In this document: piece after piece, positions 48,901-64,000 of the stretch
Numbering within the stretch: the first letter of the stretch is position 1
Layout of the letters: every line of letters starts with the position of its first letter
NCBI RefSeq assembly: GCF_000224145.3
Contig: NC_020169.2
Span: forward strand, 3,306,957-3,370,956
Source of the DNA: Ciona intestinalis
Taxonomy: Eukaryota; Chordata; Ascidiacea; Phlebobranchia; Cionidae
DNA: 64,000 bases
Direction of reading: 5' to 3'
Notes under the pieces: model-generated
Told to the model about the DNA's origin: nothing
The model's database searches: none
What the model saw: only the letters and a program-made list of their open reading frames with translations
Program-made: the position numbers and the translations under genes

Positions 48901-50489
48901 GTATACGTACGAACAGGCTGGCCAACCTTCTATAGCTTTGTAATTCGCTTGTCGCTTTGGGATCATGGGACGCCTTTTCCAAATTAAGGTCAAAAAGACC
49001 CGGAAACATTTCTGCGATAAGCGCTACAGTGCAGGTTCTTGTCGTGCGAACCGAAAACAGTCGCTCAAAAGCTGAAACGGCAGCTTCAAACCCGAGACGA
49101 ATCGGAAACCTAAAACGCAATTGCAGACGTCTGCCAGCAATTCGTGGCGTGCTGTTATGCGCAAGCAACAAAAATCTAAACTGGCGTTTAATGATTATTT
49201 AAACGTATCGAACCCGTATACCTAATTTTACGTTAAACAAACAATTTCCTAAACTTGTTGATTCGGAATCGATTAAATTATTCAAAATGGCCGCCGGAAA
49301 AAAATAAAGTACGATTTCCGATTGCTCCTTGTCCATTCGCTATGTAATAATCCTGCATGTATATTTCGTGATTATGAGTGTTCCTATTATGATGATTAAT
49401 AATATGGCTAAGCAGCGAGTCTGCGTCTACTGTATGAGTTTGCTTGTGCGCTGGCGCTTTCTTTGCCACTTCCCAGCAATCTTAAAGCTAATTTCTCTGC
49501 CATAATCTGTAAAATGTCTGTTGTGAAAGTAATTGTGCTGCTACGAGCCGCCAGTGCAAAGAAAAAAACACTTTGCTTGCTGGCTGAGCGCTTTTGTATA
49601 GTATTCCGTGTATATGACACGACGATCACACGAAATCCGCTGGACGATATAATATTCCTTGATACCGGTTATCATTTTAAGCTGCTATAAGTTCTTTTTT
49701 TTTCGAAATACACCGCGTGGACGCGGCCCTTTTTTACCAGAACGATTATAACACGTGATGCATCTGCGATGTATTGAAACTGCAACTGGATTGCTTTACA
49801 AAACGGCTTGGTGACGTGACCAATTTACGACTGGGCAGCATCACCAATGCTGTTGTATTGTAAAACCATCTGAGATGGTCGAAACTTTTTCTTTTAGCGC
49901 CGCTGGACACTTCTCACCTAAATTCTATAACTTTCAATTTTCCACAATTCGATTTATGTATTTTTGACAATCATCTGTATTTTGTTTAAAACTGTTTTGG
50001 AGTCCTTTAATTTTATTCGGACATTTTATACGGTGCTGGCCATTCTTACGTTTCAGCTGAGCTGACATCATTAGTTATTATTAAATCTTACTGGATAAGA
50101 TCGTTTCTCCTACATACCACATACAACTGTTACGTTTTCAACAGGCACTGCTTATAATATTTCGGTATTATTTCTCATTTTAATTTTTCCTTTGCGTCTT
50201 TATCACTTTTAAATTTAAACCTTCATAAAACAGTTCAAATTGCTACAAGTGTCACTGCCATTACTCGTTGTTACAGTCGAGTCGTCTATACGGAAATAAA
50301 CTGCTGGAACATATTAAAATACTACTTTGCACATTTTATGTACGACTTGTACAGCCTGTTTGTGTTTGGTACCAGTAAAGAGTCCTGGATTTTAAAATCA
50401 GGTTTGGGGTTAGTTTTTAGGGTCCCAAGGGTTAGCAGATAATGTAAGAACAGCTAAGGAGGTCCTTTACCGCCGCCTATTGTTTGAAT

Positions 50490-50556
50490 TTGGGCCGTGT
50501 AGTTCGTTGCCCCGCCACGCGAGGATAAAAAAGTTTCATTTTATTTATTCAAACGG
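50490..50556 (+). mobile_element. composite SINE tail fragment
   Basis: CGTTGCCCCGCCACGCGAGG and ATAAAAAAGTTTCATTTT match the tail ending of the copies at 28.2 kb and 55.8 kb. Confidence 0.55.
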
Positions 50557-50587
50557 TTTAATATTTCTATCTGAAATCATCTTTTGG

Positions 50588-50709
50588 TTATGTTTTAAAA
50601 GATCTATAGGAGTCGTGGGGACATGGTTTTATAATTCTTTGTTTATTTCTAAATGGGACGCGAAACTATAATGAAAAGGGGTCCCATCTAACCCACCCAG
50701 CCACTATAT
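50588..50709 (+). mobile_element. MITE copy 21, half element
   Basis: Right half only. With the SINE tail just before it, it marks the right border of the repeat-free domain. Confidence 0.7.
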
Positions 50710-51306
50710 ATATGTATATATATTAGCATATAACTAGCCAATAACTTGAATACGGTCATGACCAGCTTTAATTAGCACTACACTAAAGCGACATTTAAAA
50801 CTTCAGAAATAGCAATGGAACTTTGTATTTTGTAAGTGATCGCAGGTCGCCAGAGTCCGTAATAAACATGTTTATATATAATATATACAAACTCTGCATG
50901 TCGAACATATTAAAGGGCACACTTCGTAACGACGAAACATAATCTGTGTAGCCACTACGTGCCCAATAAGAACAACTGTTCGCCGAGATCTGGCCGAGAA
51001 AGGATCTATATCGCCACTACGTGCCCAGAAAGTCCATGCAGACTGTAAACATGAAAATGAGGTCAGCGCAGTTAAAACATTAAGCGACCCTTGTTTGAAT
51101 TGCCGTATATGAGCTCATGCGTAACTGAGCGATTCTTCTGAAAGCTTGGCAGCATAGATACGCATATAGCGTCGGTTGGTGTTGGCAGGCGGATCGTTGT
51201 TTATCTAAATCTTAACGCAAGAACGTCTACGTCTACGTGGGATCTTCTCATACTATTTTGTTATCCGAAAGAACAGCAACGGCATTGAATTGAACGTATA
51301 ACAGCA

Positions 51307-57849
<6,543 letters not shown>

Positions 57850-59353
57850 TTTCAATTTTAACATTTTTTTTATAATTTTCATAAAAAATGTTCTGGGCAG
57901 CATATGTTATAGGTTACTTACCTCAGAAATTAATGTTGTTATATTAACACTTAGCCATACTGCAAATTTAACATAAATCATTTGCATTTCAGAAGCTCTA
58001 TATAGAAAATCAGCATGGTTACTGAAAAATGCATTTCATTAACACAATTTGATTGTGTAACTGCCATGCAATTTTTAATTTTATTAGGTGATTAATTTAG
58101 ATAAACGTTATGCAATTTTGTATGGTTATACATTAATTATACTAATCTACACGTAACAATTACCCTTACCTGTGCAAAAGATAATTCACACTTTTAAATA
58201 AGATTAAAATTAAAAATTAAAAATCTTATTTAATATTGGTAGATTTAAACAGCTAATGTAAAATATAAAATCATAATAATCATTCAAGCTTTATGTTAAG
58301 CTGTTTCCACCAACACTCGGTTTATGTTAGGCTGTTTCCATATAACCCTACTTCGCATTTTAATGTGTGATTTCATACACCTCGTGCTCTATTGTGCCAA
58401 TTGTTTTGCGGACAATTTAGACAACTAACTTTGGAACAACCCAACGTCATGTCAGGAAAAGGCGATTGTGTCCACCATTAGGAATCATAAGTGAATTGCT
58501 TGATGTAAAGATGCATAGTCAGTCTGTGTTTATTTGGTTCTTGTAAGCGGTACAGAGAGAGAAAGCACGTCAGCAGTTGTTTTAACAGTTAAAATATAAT
58601 TTCTGTTTTATAATATCAAAGCTAAGAATTTATGTGGAGTAAATTAGCATATTGACTGGTTTTTAGTGTAGTGTGATTTAACAGGTTACTTTATGTTGGC
58701 GATTAATACAAGCAGGGATCAGCTTAGTTTACAGAATAGTAGTGTCTGCTTATACCTATGAATCTACAGAACCATTACTACATTTATAATACAATATGAC
58801 TGGATGGCAGACAAAGTATTTGCAGTTTTGGATTTCCTAGACCTGGAACGTAAAAAAAGGTGGCTTATTAGTTCAAGGAGAGAAAACTGGAAACCCAAAG
58901 AAAGTATCTTGAGTATTGTTTTTCAATGTTACTTTAACATTAAAAAATTTTTACTAAGATACCGTCTCTTCAGTATGCTATTGTATTTTGATAAGCCCTA
59001 TCTCATGGAAGTTTCATTTCTGTTTGGACATTTTGTCTCTGACACCATAATTCTCTGCCTATAGGTTTTTGTTTCTGCCTCGCATACATTATTGTTTAAA
59101 AGAAATTTGATTGTATTAAAAATGATTTAGTGCAATCAATACCATTATACATAACAGCAACCACTTTTAAGTACGACCATAATAAATTGTAATCAAGAAC
59201 ACTTACGGCACTTGTTAAAACAAAACAGTATGACGTGCTTCAATAAATTAACTTGAGGGTGTTGTTCGCTATACATAATCAGTAAACTAAACAAACTGTA
59301 CAGTTACGAAAGTGCAATCGATGATATTTCTAATTGGATATTGCACAACAGAT
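57850..59353. other. convergent 3' flanks of GK and ATP8B-like genes
   Basis: The two genes point toward each other. No exon, MITE or SINE is recognised; the sequence is very AT-rich. An open frame at 58804-59064 lacks a domain or splice support. No canonical AATAAA directly after the GK stop was found. Confidence 0.5.
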
Positions 59354-62300
59354 TTAAAATGGGGTTTGTTGAGATTCTGATCTCGGCTTTTTAATGGAAC
59401 CGTAATTTCCGTTCCGTGAGTCCATAGTAAACAGCTTCTTATGGTCCATTTGTTGTACCTAAAAAAAGTCACAATGCAATCGCAAATTGTTTAACAAAGT
59501 GTAGCGACCACGCTTATTTTCTTCCAAGTAAATGTAAATATGTTTTTAACTGTAAGCATGTTTTAACAACTGTTGTTTTGTAGCTATATCCTGTCTTTTT
59601 GTTTAAAATATTTTTAAATCTTTACTACCGTAATTGAAGAGACAAATAAAGTTAATATATTATTATTATTATAACAACACAATGATATCACCTTTTGAGC
59701 ATAGGTTGGCCAGAAGGCACACAACACAACACGAAGAAAGATAACAGGTAGAATGCATGTGACCGTCAATAGCAACACCAAAAACCATAATGATGGCTCA
59801 GAATAAGCTGTTCTTGTAGAACCTGTATAAATGTATTTTTGTTAATTGTTTTACAAACCACCAAACATACATATAATAGCCAACAATTATAGTTTAATAT
59901 TAGTGTAATGAACTACAACATTTAAATTTGAAATTAAATTGTGGTACGATTTAATATTACAGTCAGCGGCGTATTGAGGAATTTAAAAAAGGGAAGGGGG
60001 GGGTATGCAAACTTTTGCTTAGAAAAAGGACGCGTATAAAATGTAACATGCTTGATAAAAAAATACCGTGACTAACATAAACAATAGTGCACATAATAGG
60101 AAATGCGTCAATAATATAACTGCTTTACTATTTTTTAAGAGGAGGTGTCCTAAATTTATAAAAAAATAACTTTTTTTTTATTTAAAAATATTATTCAAAG
60201 GAAACTACAGAAGTCATGCTTTTTTAAGTTACCAGCAAATGGGAACTGGGATGTAATTAGATTATACAAGCCGTCACTGCACAAAACAAACTGAAATGGG
60301 AACAAAGCAAGAAGGCTACCCCAAGTGAAGTAATGGTTTAATATTGTCCAATACTGAGTGTCTATTGCAACCTGTAATGCATGGTGTAAATGTAACATTT
60401 TAATTGAATTCCCAAAATATTTAATAATACAGATAAATGGGTTACCCACGGTAAACTACAAATCCATTGACAAGTTTTTTTTTTAAATTTTAAATATAAA
60501 AACAAAACTCTTTCAGGATTTTAAAATAATAATAAGTGCATTTTTTAAAAAAAAATAGTGAATTTTGTAGTAAGAATATTAAGTATGATGAAGTTTTACA
60601 AAAGTGCTGAAAAAAGTACTAAAAAGCCAACTGGTTTAAGTCTTCAAAACTGACCTGAAATGAAACTACGAAAATCATAACTGTAGCTAATGTAGTTGCA
60701 ACAAACTGATGATCAGCAGTATCCATGCCATTCCAGCCAACACTCTGGTATAATGCTCCATAAGTAATAAAGAATGTTGCAATGCTTACAAGAAGCCCTT
60801 TTATAGAGCTGAAAAAATGTTATAGTAAATCAGAGCACATATATATAAATATGTATGTAATTGAATGTTTTTAGTGTTATAACTAAATATTTACCTTCTA
60901 ATAAATCTTGACCAATTAAACAGTTCGTTGTTCTGACCGGACAAATAAAGTTTCGGGAATCTGACACAGATCTGGTCATTCAGATCCTGAATAAAATGCA
61001 GTTTAGAATTTATGTAACACATTTTGTCAGTGTTTAGTATTGTTAGTTGCATATACCTTAATGATCAAAATGTAGGTGAAAAACTAACAACTAGATCTAT
61101 TACCACAAAATATGGGCTAAAATATATATATACATGGACAAAATGTAGGTAAAAAACTGACAACTGGATCTAATGGCATAAAATATGCGTTATATTATTT
61201 TCATACCTGGTCTAATATTGCAAGGAAAATTACAGGCAGTGCCGTGTAGACTGTATTGTAAAGTGTGACGTACCAATCGTCGTAAACTGACTGTAAGAAA
61301 ACAAAACGTTAATGATTTACCTGGTATTGATGGTATAACATATGTCAGAGCTGCTTACCTGCGCTGTGTACCCATTGAAAAATGCATACCAGAATTGCAC
61401 AAGAGTAAAAGCAAAGTTTTTATAAAAGAAGTAGTTTAGAAATTTGCATATTCTCATATACGACCATCGACCGTGTACCAGTAGTAACCTCTCTAAATAT
61501 CTAGAATGCAAAAATATAATGAAAACTTTAAACTTTTAAGGTTTATGTGTTTTACATACCTAAATTGTCCAAACGCAAAATCAGCCGAAAGAACAGCCTG
61601 AGTTCCTTCTTCTCCACTAATTCCCACTCCTATATGGGCAGCTGAAATATACATGTTGAAATAAGTGCTATGCAAACGATTAAAGTTAACACAACTATTA
61701 TTTATCTCATTGAGATTAAAAATGAGATTAAAGATTAAAACTAAATATAATAAGGAATATATATGCTAAGAGTAAAACTGCTATACCAAATAAAAAGCAA
61801 CGTTATGAAATCTAAAACAGAATACAGTAAACTCACAGTGAACTGTAGGTAATTTAGACAAATTAAGATTTATTGTCAGAAAAGCGGTGATGATAGGATT
61901 TGTGTGAAGTTACCACCATAATTTTTCTGAAGATATCAACATAACTTTAGTTTTTCTAGTTAAACTTCTTACCTTTAATCATACTAACATCATTTGCACC
62001 ATCTCCGATAGCCAATGTCACTGCTTTCTTGTTTTTCTTGACCAGTTCCACCACCCTGGCCTTCTGTATAGGTGTAGCCCTACAGCAGATCACTGCTGAA
62101 CAATGGGTAGCAAGCTCAAGGAATTTGTGTTTTAAATCTTCATGTAATGCATGTACCTGTAAATACGTGCACAAATCTAACTGAAACTAGAACTGATATA
62201 ATTTTAAATAAAGAAACATCCTATAACAATGTTTTATTTATATCGTGGTCCTTCAATACTTTTTATCCAACTTCAAACACAAGTTTTTGAGTAATGTTGG

Positions 62301-63872
62301 CAATTTGTTTAATCTTTACTTTCATTCTTATGGAGTTTAGTCGTCTTGAAATGTTCATCCACATAACCTTACCAAACTATGGCCATTAATAACTAAGCCG
62401 TTGGTTCCAAACACTTTGTTAGTTTCTGCAGAAATCTGATTTTCTCGAACTGGAACAGTTTGCTCCTGTAAAACAATTTAGTAAACCATATCAAAGCATT
62501 TTTAGCAGCTAGCAAAGCGTTTCACACAGCAATATGTACTTGACCAAGTTGTTCATTATCAACGAATGAAGGATTCGTTACCCCAAGCGAATGTATCTTC
62601 TTTAAAGCATTCTCGATCTCATTTTCAACCTGAAATAACAATTTTCTATATACCACTGAATCACTATACAGAAATGTACAGATAGATTACTAAAATATAC
62701 AACACAAACTTCAGGAAAATGCTTTGCTATGCATCCTACCTCTTCTTCTTCGTGTTTTGATATTACAAATACATTTTTCATCTCCTCAGTAAGCATGTTG
62801 CATGAGTACCCAATGTTAACAGCAGTCTCCTGCTTATCGCCAGTCAGAACCCAAATCTTAATGTTGGCATTGGACAAGTTTGCTATCGTCTCTGGTACAC
62901 CATCCTACAATTCCATACAACACAAATATTTTGTAATTCAAATCATAAACAAAAATTATTTTCTGTAGCCTGACTTCAAAAAGTACCGATCAATTACATA
63001 TTATTTTGTAATGAATTCAAGGTACCTGTAACTTGTCTTCAATAGCAGTCGCACCAAGCAAATCCAAGTCTCTTTCTATCTCCTCATACACAGCAGAAAG
63101 TTTATCTTCTCTGTCTTCCAATGCTGTGCTTGCTTTAAAGTGAGCGTCCTTCCATACTGAGAGCAATGCAAAGAAACGTGAAAGATTTTTTAAAACGACC
63201 CGAAAAGCACATTAACTATAAATAATTTTTTCCTAGTAGCTTTGTAAAATAAAGTGATCAAATACAAAATTTAACATTAAAGCTACGAACCACAACATGC
63301 ACTGACCATCATATTCTTCTGCACTGATTTCTTTTTTTGCCAAACATAAAGTTCTCAGGCCAGCTCTTGCAAAGCTCTATAATGAAAGCTAAAGTTACAT
63401 TGTTTAATATGCAAAACATACATCTTACATCCAAATGCCTCTCAGTTTTTGAAATCAAATTCTGGTCACAATTATGAGAAAGTCTTTGCAAGATGGCAGA
63501 GTCAGCACCTTTGCAGTACAACACCAATTTATCTGAAATATAATCAATGTAAACCAAACTGATGAAGTTGTATGAAATATTACTTACCATCTGTGTTTGT
63601 TACAATAACAGACATTCGCTTTCGAACATTGTCAAAATCTAACATTGCCATGATTTTATATTCCACAGGCTTTCCTAAACGAAAACAGAACTTTTACAAA
63701 ATTGTTATAAATGAATCATAACTAATTAAAGCAGTGTAGCCAAGACAAGGCTTACCCATTTCAATTATAGTGAGAGAGTCATATTTTTTTGATTTATAGA
63801 CAAATCCAAAATTTCTGGCAGCCGACACAAGAGCTGCTTCATCTGGTGATTGTGCCCGATATAACAAGCTGT
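59354..63872 (-). CDS. ATP8B-like: ATP8B-type P4-ATPase (phospholipid flippase), 3' part
   Basis: A class IV P-type ATPase that moves phospholipids to the cytosolic leaflet, normally as a complex with a CDC50 subunit. Seventeen exons are visible on the minus strand: 63872-63756, 63674-63588, 63532-63429, 63376-63307, 63156-63026, 62904-62740, 62629-62540, 62465-62373, 62156-61973, 61641-61560, 61500-61359, 61290-61207, 60986-60895, 60808-60655, 60371-60233, 59822-59692 and 59458-59354, about 656 aa. Motifs in order: N-domain [19 protein letters not shown] and [11 protein letters not shown]-domain [20 protein letters not shown]; the hinge [13 protein letters not shown]; then [20 protein letters not shown] and the last transmembrane helices with [12 protein letters not shown]. 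The segment GVPETIA plus NIGYSCNML groups it with ATP8B1/2/4 rather than ATP8A. The C-terminus after the last helix is short (ending SESQQTPF). The actuator domain, DKTGT phosphorylation site and first helices lie beyond base 64000. Confidence 0.93.
59515..59675 (+). repeat. dispersed repeat, copy b, with ATT tail
   Basis: Matches 22880-22990 and continues to AATAAAGTTAATAT and an (ATT)n tail, the look of a non-LTR retrotransposon or SINE 3' end. Confidence 0.6.
59963..60006. mobile_element. G/C-run MITE fragment
   Basis: CAGCGGCGTATTGAGG followed by a G run resembles the inverse of the end at 55095-55160. ATP8B-like intron. Confidence 0.45.
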
Positions 63873-64000
63873 CTAAAAGGAAAAAGTTTTTAGTTATTTG
63901 TAATTTTTTTTACACTTGTAAAATTGACTTTTTAAGCAAGTGACACGCTGCCAAACAGTAATAAACTAAAAGTTTAATAAGCATCGTATAGCATGAAAGT

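Larger units (their letters stand above)
45996..51306. other. goosecoid-GK intergenic region
   Basis: The first 4.5 kb is free of the local repeats and shows the same balanced composition as the goosecoid intron. From about 50.49 kb a SINE tail and a half MITE mark the return to repeat-rich DNA. A 153-codon open frame at 48482-48943 is unassigned. No other gene is seen. Confidence 0.5.

Noticed and set aside
58804-59064. 86-codon open frame downstream of GK
   Set aside because: AT-rich, no family resemblance, in convergent 3' flanks.

Overview
The window reads as animal genomic DNA, most probably from the tunicate Ciona. The evidence is an AT-rich background, compact genes with many introns of roughly 250-1000 bases and regular GT-AG borders, a chordate-type goosecoid gene, and dense short repeats. 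The repeats are a TA-flanked MITE of about 200 bp and tRNA-derived composite SINEs, as known from Ciona. The species call is an inference. The gene calls rest on exon-by-exon reading: reading-phase arithmetic closes for seven of eight genes, and the exception is a one-base defect in WDHD1.

Layout, left to right. 68-896 (minus): 5' part of a peroxisomal sarcosine/pipecolate oxidase (PIPOX-like), running off the left edge. 1951-6540 (minus): complete SLC23 (SVCT-like) transporter, 13 coding exons, 588 aa. 11490-20307 (plus): a six-Ig-domain type I membrane receptor, 14 exons, 1005 aa, with a long Ser/Thr-rich tail ending in a PDZ ligand; no clear one-to-one family assigned. 20870-21311 (plus): an unrecognised 102-aa single-pass membrane protein. 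21608-36738 (plus): WDHD1/AND-1 (Ctf4), 26 exons, about 1160 aa, with WD40, SepB and HMG parts. 39608-45995 (plus): goosecoid, 4 exons, 257 aa, with a 5.3-kb first intron. 51307-57849 (plus): glycerol kinase with a C-terminal membrane anchor, 15 exons, 559 aa. 59354-63872 (minus): 3' two thirds of an ATP8B-type P4-ATPase (phospholipid flippase), running off the right edge.

The neighbours do not form one pathway. They are independent loci for peroxisomal oxidation, ascorbate transport, adhesion, replication, axial patterning, glycerol phosphorylation and lipid flipping.

Two architectures contrast. From 0 to 35.4 kb and from 50.5 kb on, introns and spacers are loaded with MITEs and SINEs. From about 35.44 to 50.49 kb, around goosecoid and reaching back into the last intron of WDHD1, no copy of those families was found and base composition is more balanced. 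This is what a protected cis-regulatory domain would look like. Inside it, 175 bp before the goosecoid start codon, lies a perfect palindromic K50 paired-class homeodomain dimer site, a candidate for autoregulation. No CRISPR, prokaryotic system, retrovirus, LTR element or rRNA gene was seen. Apart from the six-Ig receptor, the small membrane protein and the repeat-versus-enhancer structure, I see no convincing undescribed system.
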